From Allium sativum (taxonomy: Eukaryota > Streptophyta > Magnoliopsida > Asparagales > Amaryllidaceae), in assembly GCA_030737875.1 (NCBI GenBank), contig CM060915.1, positions 572,802,577 through 572,866,576 on the forward strand: DNA of 64,000 nt, written 5' to 3'. The first letter of the stretch is position 1. Each line of letters begins with the position of its first letter. Below the pieces are notes generated by a model. It was not told where the DNA came from, ran no database searches, and saw only the letters and a program-made list of their open reading frames with translations. Both the position numbers and the translations under genes were made by a program. Below, in pieces: positions 37,861-48,900 of the stretch.

Positions 37861-39175
37861 AGACCGAAATAATTCCAATTGAAACGTTGGAATCGCCAAG
37901 CTTTGAGTCAATGGAAATTGAATTCGCCTTTGAAGCGGAACCAGAGAAGGAGTCGTGGATGACTCCAATTAAGAATTTCCTTAGGAATGGGACACTCCCA
38001 TCAAAGAAGAGTGAGAAAAGAGCTATAGTTCGCAAAGCTACCAGATATGTCATACAAGATGATACTCTTTATAGGCAAGGATTTTCTATGCCCCTGTTGC
38101 GATGTATAGCACACGACGACATCAAGCGTGTACTAAGAGAAGTACACGAAGGTGAGTGTGGAGATCATACAGGAGGTCAAACTTTAGCAAAGAAGATATT
38201 GCGGTACGGATACTTCTGGCCTACGATCAATAAAGATGCAGCTGATTATTCACGACGCTGCGATAAGTGCCAGAGATTCGCCAGAATCCCCAGGGCACCG
38301 TCGACCAACTTAAATCAATGGTGAGTCCTTGGCCATTTGCCACGTGGGGAATTGATATCATTGGAGTTCTACCAATTGCTAAAGGAGGAGCTAAGTATGC
38401 AATAGTGGCCGTGGACTATTTTACGAAGTGGGTGGAAGCTGAGCCCTTGACCAAGATCACAGCAAGAAAGGTGATAAGTTTTGTGGTCAGAAATATTATA
38501 TGCCGGTTCGGGATCCCAAGAACGATTATAACTGACAACGGAACCCAATTTGATAGTACTGAATTCAGAAATTTCTGCCAGAAGTATAAGATAGACAAAC
38601 GATATACTGCAGTTGCCTATCCGCAATCGAATGGGCAAGTAGAGGCAATAAACAAAGTAATAAAATCCATCCTCAAGAAACGATTAGAGCGCGCAAGGGC
38701 AAAGTGGGTTGATGAATTGCCCCTAGCTTTGTGGGCATATCGAACAACATTTAAAACGGCCACCGGTCATACCCCTTTCTCTCTCTCCTTTGGCTCAGAA
38801 GATGTAATTCCGGTTGAACTAGAAGTTCCTTCCCACAGGGTGACATATTATGACCCGATGACGAATCAGGCACTCTTACTTGAGTCTCTTGATGAAGTCG
38901 AAGAGAAAAGGGACGAAGCAGATTTGCGTGCGGCAAGACATCGGCGTCAGATGGCACGCTATTACGACAAAAAAGTTCGCCTCAGGACTTTTGAACCAGG
39001 AGATTTGGTGCTAAAGAGAGTCTTTCCATCCCTTCCGCACCTTGATCCAAAATGGGAAGGACCCTTTGTCATTCAACGGAAACTTGAAAAAGGAACCTTC
39101 AAGTTAACGACCGTGGATGGCGAAGAAGTCCCCAGAGCATGGAATGCCCAACACTTAATGCGATATTTGGATTAG
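37861..39175 (+). pseudogene. Tat integrase, frameshifted between zinc and catalytic domains
   Basis: The HHCC zinc finger has His at 38145 and 38166 and Cys at 38259 and 38268 (HEGECGDHTGG, CDKCQRFA). A second frameshift near 38316-38322 separates it from the catalytic core: GIDIIG (Asp 38354), ITDNGTQF (Asp 38534), NGQVEAINK (Glu 38642). The C-terminal region reads to PRAWNAQHLMRYLD and stops at 39173-39175. Catalytic residues are kept, but the polyprotein cannot be made in one frame. Confidence 0.9.
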
Positions 39176-40058
39176 AAATGCTGTACTTTGTGTTATTTTT
39201 CTTATGAACTCGGTAATAAGGCACGACTTGCCTTGGGAAAATCTGACGATATGAATGAAGAACTATAAAGTGGATGTAGGCTACGACTTAGCCGAACCAC
39301 TATAAAAATACTATGTGTTATTTACTTTTATGCATTACATATGTACATTCATCAGTTATTCTGTTGTGATTATAAGATACCGGATAATTCACAGCCTAAA
39401 AAGGTTGAAAACAGTTTAGACATAAAAAGAAGCACAACGACTATTTGTGCGATAAGACATAAAAGAATGAGAAAACAACATTCTTAACTCTAACTCTCCA
39501 GAGAGAGAGAGAGTATAAAAGCGTCTCCGACTGAGCGCTGAAAAAGAAATTCTCCCCCTAACTCTAACTCTCCAGAGAGAGAGAGAGAGTATAAAAGCGT
39601 CTCCGACTGAGCGCTGAGAAAGAAATCTTTCCCCGTTGAAAGACTGGGGAATAAATAGATGACTGAGCTCGAACTCTAACTCTCAAGAGAAAGAGAGAGA
39701 GTATAAAAGAAATGCCAGAAAAAACGACAGGTACTGACGACACAGGAAGTGCTATTCCGTCAGAAAATCGGGAGCATTCAGATTGCTTCATTAAGCATTA
39801 AATAATTTTTGGGAATTGACTGGGGACACTTATGTACACGCATATTTCTCCCCTCCACAACTTCGTTTCATGACTATAGACATGCATTTTTACATAAGTG
39901 CAGAACTACTAACAAACAAACATTGCAAAAAATGAGTTATTTTTATTTACAAATGAATGAATTTGTACAGGAAAATAGCTAAAAAAGAAAGTGCAGGAGC
40001 TACTCTTGTAGCAGCAATTATTGGTTCATTAAATGCTAAAACGATACAAGGCAATCCA
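39176..40058 (+). other. Non-coding spacer after integrase, with GA/TATA repeats
   Basis: There is no supported gene. At 39485-39715 three imperfect repeats each hold CTCTAACTCTC, a GAGAGAGA run and TATAAAAG (TATA at 39514, 39590 and 39702). The first two copies share GCGTCTCCGACTGAGCGCTG. The region looks promoter-like on the plus strand. Confidence 0.6.
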
Positions 40059-40636
40059 CTATTTAGATTTTGAATGAGCCTTGGATTTCTTGGCGGCTCT
40101 CTCCGCGTCCTTTGCTTCTTTCTCAGCCTCCGTCAAGATTCGTTTTGACTTCTTTTTTCCTGAAGATGCGGTGCTGGAGCCAGTAGACTTCTTCCCGGAG
40201 GGCGGGGCGCTGGAATCAAGAGAAGATTTTTTAGCGAGTTCCTCTGTAATAGATCTAGTTGAGAGCTTAACAACTAACCTTGATCCCGCGTCCACAACTG
40301 CGAGGGGCTTGAGTGCCTCAGGGTCTAGTTCTTCGGCCTTTAATTGCAAGCGCTTATCTTGATCAGCCTTCATTGCAGCCAAGGTAACGTCATCAGCACT
40401 TTTTGACTCCCCGATTATTGCAACTTTTGGTTCCTCTTCCTGACCCCCGTCACCGCCATCATCCCTTAAAGCTGCTATCACTTCTTCATCATGGGGAGTG
40501 GCGGTCTTGGTCGGCTCACTTCCTTCTCCCAAGTCTATAGAAGCAGCCTTGTCGCCCCCTTTTTTGGCCTTTTCTGCGGGCTTTGTACCAGCGGTGGCTC
40601 CCTGAGTCACATCTGTCTTTACGGATGATTCAACAC
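40059..40636 (-). CDS. Antisense gene, exon 4
   Basis: The exon begins after acceptor CATTCTGTAG (intron side ending 40637) at codon position 2 and runs to TAG at 40059-40061. It encodes an Ala/Glu/Asp-rich then strongly basic tail (GKKKSKRILTEAEKEAKD, AAKKSKAHSKSK), which looks like a nuclear localisation region. With exons 1-3 it gives a protein of about 1116-1124 residues. The join to exon 3 is phase 1 on both sides. Antisense genes in this location are known in Tat-lineage elements (for example Retand, and gene23 of maize Grande, whose product is nuclear). Confidence 0.7.
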
Positions 40637-40760
40637 CTACAGAATGAGAAGCAACAGTTAATCAACTCAGGCGAAAACAATGGGTCTTTCATCGATTGTT
40701 CAATCACGTGGCGAAAGGTAGAAATAGCCTTGGCAAATTGAGGAGAAAAGGTAGGGATAC

Positions 40761-42236
40761 CTTCCGAAGACTTTTCTGCGGGGGTGGCTACTACCTCTGG
40801 TGTTGTTTCAGGAATAGGGGATAGCAGAGTTGTTCGGGGAATTCCCGGATTTTCAGGATCATACCCCTCTACTTCAGAAGTTGCAGGGGCAGAAGAAGAG
40901 GAACCAGCTTCGAGAACAGTTTTTTGTTTAGACTTCCGTCTCTCTTCTTCCATGGCCTCAGCAATAAGGCGGCGCCCTTCGGCTAGGCGCTCCAGTTCAT
41001 CATCCCTCAAGTATTTCTCCATTAGTTTATCCTCATCGAGGGAATCGACCTTAAGTTCCTCTTTTTCCCACTCGACGATCTGATTCCATACTTGAACTAG
41101 AGTGGATGGATAGTCCTCGATCCAAGAAATGTTTCGGCGACGAATAATATGTGCGAAGAATTCAATCATTAGTTCGCCGAAACCCTGAATATCAGCCTCC
41201 GCCTCTGATAGTTGCTTGCGGGCTTCCTCCGCAGATTTAATAGCACACTCCACATTGCCCTCGGCCAGGGCAGCCCTGTTCTCCGCCTCCAACAGCTTTG
41301 AAGCCAAGTCGGCATTCTTCTTTTCTAATTCAGCACTCCTCTTTGCTGACTCGGCGTTTTTCCGTTCAAGCTCAGCATAAGCAAGGCGTGTCTTAGCAGC
41401 TTCTAATTTGGCCTCGTCAGCTTGCTTTTTTAATTCAGAACGCTCCTGAGTGTGAGATTCAAGCAAGTCGTGATAACGCTTTTGCATGTCCTCGAATTGT
41501 TGTTTGAAATTAGAAGCGTCCCTTTGAGCGACCGCTAGCTGAGCTTGAGTGTCTTCCAAATCTTTTCCTAGAGCTTTTAAGGCCTTAGCATCCTCCTCCG
41601 CGGTCTTTTGCATTGAATCAGTATTTGTGATTAGAGTGCGGATGATTCTAGAAAGATTGCGTGAATATTTGAACATCTCAGTATATTGTTTTTCCACCGC
41701 ATCAATCTTTGCTTTGGCCTCATCTGCCCACTTAGAAGAAATAGGTTCAAGAGCAGGTAAAAAAGTCAAAGTCTTGAAGTAGTGCTCGGGAAATTGCTCC
41801 ACCAAATATGCCCGCTTTACTGCAGTTTCCGCATCTAGTGGGGGAGGAGCGGGGATCAATAATTCGGTGTCCCTGTGTGAAGAGGATTCGGTAGTCTCTT
41901 TGTCTGTCCTAGGTCGTTTAGTAGCAGGGACCTTGTGCTTGCTTCGAGACCCAGTTTCTTTTGGAGGAGTTCTCTCTCTGCTACGCTTTTCATGGGAAGA
42001 AGTGGAGTCTTTAGATGGTGGTCTGTCCTCTTCCCTGCGGCTTTGATAGCCCTTATATTTCTCTTGTTCCGGTCGAACTGGTGAGCGGGAACGTGAGGGT
42101 CGAGAATGATATGGATCATAAGGTCTTCTCTCCTCCCTACCACGATCATCCCGGCGATCATACTCGACATCCTGAGGAGGATTGGACATGCTGCGACGAA
42201 GCTTTCTTATATCGTAGTAGGATCGAGACATCGTAC
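40761..42236 (-). CDS. Antisense gene, exon 3: coiled-coil region
   Basis: The exon starts after acceptor ATCGTGCAG (ending 42237) at codon position 2 and ends at 40761 before donor GGAAG|GTATCC, phase 1. It first encodes an Arg/Ser/Asp-rich segment (SRSYYDIRKLRRSMS, SRPSRSRSPVRPEQEK), then a long heptad-like helix (about 41220-41620 on the genome) rich in Ala, Glu, Lys and Leu. After that comes a conserved-looking LMIEFFAHIIRRRNISWIED segment. The reading frame is open into both flanking introns, so intron boundaries rest on splice signals and phase. Confidence 0.7.
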
Positions 42237-42353
42237 CTGCACGATAAAACGAACGAAATTTAGAATTAATGGATTCACGAGGAAAGAGGTGCAATGAATG
42301 CTAATGCCGTTATATAAAGTGTATCCTAAGTGGTGTGTTTCGCCCCAACCAAC

Positions 42354-42917
42354 CCGAGTCTGAAGCTAGACTAGTACGGGCAGGCTCTTTGGCCTTAGCG
42401 GGAGTGGTCTCATCAGAAGAGGTGAAGACTAAAGGATCCTTCCTGAAATCCTCTGAAGTGTATATAGTCTCAGGTAAGGGGAGATCCCTCAAACCCTGAA
42501 ATATTTGCTCATCAGTACTAAGGACATCCCCCTCGGAAGCATGAAGTGGTGACTCTTGGGAGGATTTTGACTTTTCTAGAGAAGTAGTTTCCTCGGGGGC
42601 AATATATCCTTCACGATGCTTTTCGGCCAGATTAGCCAATTCATCATCTTGTGTAGAAGATGGAGAAGGTGAAGTTTGAAGAGGCGCTGTAGGAACTCCT
42701 GAGCCTTCTCCTGTCTCTGGGACTACCTCCACTGGGGGAATGTATGCGTATGGAACCGTCCCATGACCAATGCTACGTAAAACAGATAACAGCCCATGAA
42801 AGTGAAGGTATTCGTCTTTAAGGGCTTCGTCGATAGTCAAGAACTTCTGATCGCCATTAAGAAGTCGGTGCATCCGGTCAAAGAACACCTGATCTGATAT
42901 CTGTTTGGGGTTGTCGG
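42354..42917 (-). CDS. Antisense gene, exon 2
   Basis: Acceptor TTTGTTTGCAG ends at 42918 and the exon starts at codon position 2 (DNPKQISDQVFFDRMHRLLN). It ends at 42354 (donor CGG|GTTGGT) or, in the same phase, at 42378 (donor CCC|GTACTA). I cannot choose between them. It encodes a Glu/Ser/Pro/Thr-rich, probably disordered segment after a short helical start. The frame stays open past both donors to 42312. Confidence 0.65.
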
Positions 42918-42994
42918 CTGCAAACAAAAAGGAAAACAAGTCAAGGTGATGATTCAAGTGTATAGAGCCCGGATTTAGAAAATCAGTGCTTTAC

Positions 42995-43751
42995 TTGATT
43001 TTGTCCACCTCCTGGCGCATCCAGGCTGTCGCTTCACGCCGAACCATTCTAGTCTGGAATCTCCAGCTTTACTGCTGAATGGTGTAGAGATTATCTTCCT
43101 TTTTGGAACTGACTCAAAGTAGCAGAAAGATGGAGTCTCTCGAGTCCGATGCTTGAAATTATAGAAGAAGTGAACGTCATCGAACGTGAGCTCTATGCCT
43201 AAGATTTCACGATATGCTATGTACAAGGTGTGCAAATAGGCATATGAATTGGGGTGCAATTGCATGGGGCCAATCCGCATTTGTCTTAAAAAGTCAACGA
43301 TGAAGGGAGAGAATGGAGGAATGGCGCCGACCATGCACATCAATCGAGTGACCGTCATATATCCTTCTGGAGGGTTGTGGGGACGGTCAGAGCGTGAAGG
43401 CACTAGAGTGTCCCTTTTCATTATTCCATACTTTAAGCAAATTCGGATAAGTCGATCGTTGTCGATTGTCGATTCAACGGAGTCTGGAGGTGATTCCAAT
43501 ATAATGGCCGATTCAAATTCGTCAGGGGCTCGATCGTCACCGATCCCTCCTCCCTCCTCAAAACCCAAAGAAACTTCGTTCTCTGAAGACGCCTCGTTGC
43601 TTTCTCGATTTCCAACCCCGTAGTCTGGACCCTCACTGTCCCATTCTGGATCCGAAGAAGAAGATATATCCTCGAGAGTGATTTTGTTAGAGGTTTCCGG
43701 GGCTTCTTTCCTCTCAGCTAGTCTGGAAGAGCGTCTGGGTCTCATTGTCAT
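42995..43751 (-). CDS. Antisense gene, exon 1: putative gypsy-type transposon domain
   Basis: The start is ATG 43751 (MTMRPRRSSRLAERKE); frames open further upstream use non-ATG codons. The exon ends at 42995 before donor TCAA|GTAAAGC, phase 1. Residues ~85-240 (PPEGYMTVTRLMCMVGAIPP, FSPFIVDFLRQMRIGPMQLH, YLHTLYIAYREILGIELTFD) match the plant 'putative gypsy type transposon' domain (PF04195-like) typical of antisense ORFs in Tat elements. The function is not known. It lies head-to-head with the 3' LTR and tail-to-tail with integrase, so it would need its own promoter on the minus strand. Confidence 0.75.
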
Positions 43752-45048
43752 AGAACTATTGAAGAAGCAATAGCACAAATTAGAGTAAATTAGCCCGTAC
43801 CCCCCTGTGCGTGTGTGTGAACTAAAATGCGTGCAGCGAATGTGAGAAATGCAAAGTAAAAGTGCAACAATGTAAGACGAAACTTCGAAGAGAAAGTGAT
43901 AGTCAGAGTAGTTCTTAATGCTCGTTTATGTCCGCAAGGCACTATCCTAACTGTTCATGAAGTTGGAAGTAATATCTAGCATTGTTTTAAATAGTTGGAC
44001 AAAAATTTGTGCTTTGGATTGAGTAGTTTTCGGTTCGGATGTATACATCAGGTTCAGATTGGATAGGCAAGGTCACATGTCAGCTTAAAGCAAAGGCTCA
44101 CACTCAGAAAGATATATCCGGATCGGTTCGGGGATTGACTCTCGGAGCGGGTCGGATTAACCTGGATAACCAGGCCCCTATTCTCTCTTTTGTTTCATAA
44201 CCCGGTCCGACCCGAGCGCATAAGTCTTGACCTCCATTTTTATTCATAGATCCGACCCGACCCGGTCAAACAAAGTAAGTCCCATTTCTTTGCCCTATTG
44301 CTCCAACCCGGTCCAGCTCTGTGAATTTATCTTTTTCGCTTTTTCTCCTACTGCTCCCCCACCCGAACCGATCTCCTTCAATTTCCTTCCTCTTCCTCCT
44401 CTTAAGTAGTGAACCCAACTCGATATCCCAAGCCTTAATTAAAATCAAGTAAGTAAGCACTCAAGTATTCAACAACGAGTCTCAGTACCCTCCTCCAACG
44501 CCTCGAAATGGCGTCGATGCCATTAACGACGAAGGCGGAGGATGAAGGAAGCCGTGGCGATGGAATTAGTCAATTACCTTGCTAGAATCGTTTATCTTAA
44601 CTGCGGATATAAATTAAAAACAATTATGGCAACGAGATTCAAGATTACAAGGTTACCTATGTATTTGATTCAAAGATTGAAGCGAGAATTTTGGAGTTTC
44701 TTGGAAAGACTAAAGTTTCGATGTGGAATCGGTTCGGATGAGCAGGAACAGTGAATGAAAGAAAGGAAGAAAAGTGAAGTAAATTTATATAAAAAACAAG
44801 CTGACTATTCGTATTCCCGATCGGACCGGTTCGAAAAGCCCAATGACGCAGCTTGGCCCACTAATCCAATGCAGGGAATAGGAAGAAGGAGATCCGTTCG
44901 GGTCGGAACCCAAACCAGAAATCCGTTCGGGTCGGAATCCGAACCGAACAGGATGCTGTACGACAGCTTGGCATGCGTATTCAAAAGGAAGGATGAAGGC
45001 GTTGTGCAACAGCAGTCAAAGCATGCTCCATTTCCAACAGAAGCATCC
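43752..45048 (+). other. Tat 3' untranslated region and antisense-gene upstream region
   Basis: No supported coding region on either strand. Runs of GGTTCGGA, CCGGATCGG, ACCCGGTCCGACCCGA and TTCGGGTCGGA occur between 44030 and 44955. They match the motif that fills the LTRs. The promoter of the antisense gene should lie in this stretch. Confidence 0.6.
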
Positions 45049-45063
45049 TTTGAGGGGGCAAAG
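45049..45063 (+). other. Polypurine tract of the Tat element
   Basis: TTTGAGGGGGCAAAG directly precedes the 3' LTR start TGTTAGCC. Confidence 0.8.
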
Positions 45064-45982
45064 TGTTAGCCTACTTTGTGAACTAGGCAACACAAAGTCT
45101 AGATATCAGACATTGAAGAGCATTTTTAATTAGAAGACTTCGGTTCGGATCGGGGAAGACACTACAGCCTAGATCGGACAGCTGCAATTGTTCGGGTCGG
45201 GTCAGAGCAACGTATCGGTTCGGGTCGGATAAAATCTTCTGTTCGGATCGGTGAACTGTTGCTGAGGAAATTGGTAAGGCATAGCTATTCGGATCGGAGG
45301 GCAATATAATCTCAATTGGATCGGAAAGCCACCTGGTTGCCACGGAAATAGATCGGAGTGAAGCAGAGCAGATTAAAGAAGAGAGAGCGTTGCTTCCAAG
45401 CCAATCCGGTTCGGATCGGGTATCCCGATCCGAACCCCTCATATGTGTGTCTCCGACCCGAGCCCATTTTCCATATCATTCTCCAGCAAAAGCGCCTGGA
45501 TATCCGGATCGGCTATGACCAGTTCCTACCCATAACGTTCATTACTCTGATGCGTTGTCAACACAATAATTCATCCGAACCCGAAGCTAATGGGATGGAC
45601 GACACGTGGCTCCGATCCGGATCGGGTTTTGAGCAAATTCACACCTATAAATACCCCGTCTAGAGACAAAGAAAATGATCTTTTTTGGGCATTTCGAGAA
45701 TTCAACCACCTCCATAGTCCGAACTCCAACACTTCCGGAGAATCCAAATCATCTTTCATTATTTGTTTTAGTCAATTGAGTGAATATAAGTGAGTTGTGA
45801 GAGAGATCAAGTGAGTATTTCATTGTATTTGCAACTGAATCATTGAATATAGTAAAAGATAAGTGGACGTAGGCATTTCTTGGCCGAACCACTATAAATC
45901 CTGTGTGTTCATTTTTATTTTTATCTCATTTCATTTTTGCTTTTAATCAATTTGGGTGTTAGAACCACTTTTTGGTCTAACA
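45064..45982 (+). repeat. 3' LTR of the Tat element
   Basis: This 919-bp LTR matches 32057-32974 with about 14 differences by eye, one of them a single-base insertion. ACCCA follows at 45983-45987. Confidence 0.95.
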
Positions 45983-48900
45983 ACCCACGTATATGATAAA
46001 CAAATATTACACAAACACAACAAACGCCTCATTCCAATTCATAATGTTCTTTTATTCACAAAATCACATTCGTAGGGAAAGGTTCCCATTAATTTTATCC
46101 AAGATAAATTCTTCTAAATTTATTCTTCAATCTTCCTTTGGATATCATTTCAAACTAGTCGGGATTAGCAAACCACACCGAAGTAATTATTTATTTCATT
46201 TCCCAATCCCAACCTATATATCCCATGGATCAAAACTGGTAATACTCCATATCTAACACCACGGTGTTATCGGTAAAATTAATTACCATTTCACGTTCAA
46301 ATCTAATTAAAGATTTAACTATCGCTTTGGAGCAAAACTGGTGATACTGCATTCTCGATCACCTTTCAGATTTGATAATTTAAATTATCAATTCACATTT
46401 CAATCTAATTAAAGATTCATTAAAACTCCACTTAGTTTTAATCTTTTCAAAAATCAATATCCTGCCTTTAACTGGGTTAAAGAACCAATGTCATCTAAAA
46501 CACGATTCACGATAAACCTAAATCACATTTGATATTAAATGCAAGGCTCTGAATAGAAAATATACTGGCTTATATTCAATATCAAATTCTGAAACTAACA
46601 AATATCGTATTGGAAATAACGATATAAAATATATCTTTCAAATTCCCATAACAATATCTGTATAGTCACGAAATCCAACATCGAAATATTCCGAAGATAA
46701 TTTCGATTCAACTCCAGTCCAATTCACATATTGGGAATATTGATTATTTTTAAAATCACTTTCAAATTCAATTTATTTATTTCAAAAATAAATTGATTTT
46801 AATTCTCGTTCAAAACTAGTTCATTTCGACAAAAATATATTTTTATCCTTTCAAACATGGGGTTTTTCATCCCAGTTCTTTCCAATCCATATATTATGAT
46901 TTTACACAAATTATTAATATTTTTAATAGTTTCATCAAGGCCCGTACAGTCGATTTCCATCAACGGCCATCGAACTGCACTTACAGCGACCTTTTCTAAA
47001 TTTGATTTGGACATGATTCCAAATCCAACCGTTAGATTTCAAATTTCTAATATTCATTGGAAAGATCTTTTCGATACGAACCCAACGGTTCCGGTTTTAG
47101 GAGAATCCGACAGTCGGATCTCCCGCAACGTCAATTCGAAGTCAATGGTCGAAATTCACGAACTGCTGCGGCGCGGCGCGTTCTATTCAGGCCATTATAT
47201 ATATATATTATATACTTCGTCGATTTCCTTTTAAAACGTATTTTATAAATCGTTTTAAATTCGTTTTCAAAACTATTTCAACGCTACATTCAATTTCAAA
47301 TCAAAATTGAATATTTCATATCATTACTATATAAATGATAATATTTTCAAAATGTTATATTTTGAAATCACTTCTTTTCTATATTCATTATAAAAACGAA
47401 TATAATCGATATAAATATTGTTCACGTCAAAATAGCGCCACTCTGATCAACACGGCTTTATATATTTCAATAATTCGTTATTCTATTCAACAAATGAATA
47501 TTTATTCCATTCAACACATGAACCTATATTTTTTTCAACACACGACTAATCTCAACACATGAGTACTGTCAACACACGACTATTTTTGTTATGTAATATA
47601 TTTTATAAAATTATGGTATCTATCGTTTGATTTTCAATTAGACTCCACCGTGAAGTAGTTCTAATTTTAAATATGATAAAGATGTAAATTTTATTATTAA
47701 AATATTTTACTCAACACATAAATAGTTTCAACACATGAACATTGTCAACACATGACTATTTTTATATTCAACACATGAATTTTCTTTTATAATATTCATT
47801 ATTTTCCTGATAGGAATGAGGCCCAATCAATCACCATATAATGTTAATTATATGGATTCCATACAACACATGTATATAATAGCAACGGTAAACAATCAAC
47901 CATCATCCAAGATGCACCACACAACTGCATAAGCATCAAATATAAATAATTAACGCTTACACAGCCTGTCGACCAATCGATCGACATACAATTAAATAAT
48001 TGGGATTAGTGTACGCCAAATATCATGCCAACACCCGTGTGGGGTTTCAAATCAACAAACACAGATTTTTATTTGTATAGTTGGGCGATGAGTAAAATTT
48101 ATCATCCCAATCAATATCAGTCAAATCAGTGTATATAAACAAATCGGCCGATTTGTTTATAAATATTCATTTATTCACATTCACGTTAAAAATTATATTT
48201 TTAACGCTAATTAATTTATTTCAACACATCTACATTTTATTATCGATTTCACATCAACATCACAAACAATTTTCACAACACATCAATCACAGAAACAAGC
48301 CATCCATGGTCTGTGGATGACGGGTGTCGGGTGTTGCTAAGCACCGTCTGCATCCTAGTATATATATATAACTAGAAAAAGAAATTTAGAGTGAGAAGTT
48401 CTTACCAATAGCTAATCCAAACGCCTCGACTCTTCTTTTGTAGGGAATCATCGCCGTTCTCGCCTTTTGTCACTTTCGTTGCCCGTAGTCACTACATATA
48501 TAAAAATCACATTTTTATATTCTTGCTATGTATATAAAAATCATATCTTTATAATCAGTCCATATGGATAAAAATTCTATTTTTACACCGCTACTATATA
48601 GATAAAAATTCGATTTTTACAACGCTACTATATAGATAAAAATTCTATTTTTACAACGCTACTATATAGATAAAAATACTATTTTTACATCGCTACTATA
48701 TAGATAAAAATTCTATTTTTACAACGCTACTATATAGATAAAAATTCTATTTTTACACCGCTACTATATAGATAAAAATTCTATTTTTACAATGCTACTA
48801 TATAGATAAAAATTCTATTTTTACAACGCTACTATATAGATAAAAATTCTATTTTTACACCGCTATTCTCTATATGAAGATTTCGTCTTTTCAAATATAA

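Larger units (their letters stand above)
32057..45982 (+). mobile_element. Tat/Retand-lineage Ty3/gypsy retrotransposon, 13.9 kb
   Basis: The order is 5' LTR, primer site, gag, protease, RT, RNase H, second RNase H, integrase, a long 3' region with an antisense gene, polypurine tract and 3' LTR. The second RNase H, the FH...GH.T..C zinc knuckle, the DNGSS protease and the antisense gene place it in the Tat lineage. LTRs differ at about 14 of ~918 positions by eye and the target duplication is perfect, so it is the youngest element here. The sense polyprotein is broken by four in-frame stops and two frameshifts, so this copy is not autonomous. Confidence 0.92.

Noticed and set aside
40081..43623. 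Plus-strand frames at 40081-40362, 40784-41083, 41549-41782 and 43249-43623
   Set aside because: They are shadows of the antisense gene, whose minus-strand product has the known Tat antisense domain and coiled coil.
48567..48867. The regular 34-bp repeats could suggest a CRISPR-like array
   Set aside because: Units are contiguous with no unique spacers, lie in a plant LTR, and vary in copy number between sister LTRs. This is an ordinary tandem repeat.
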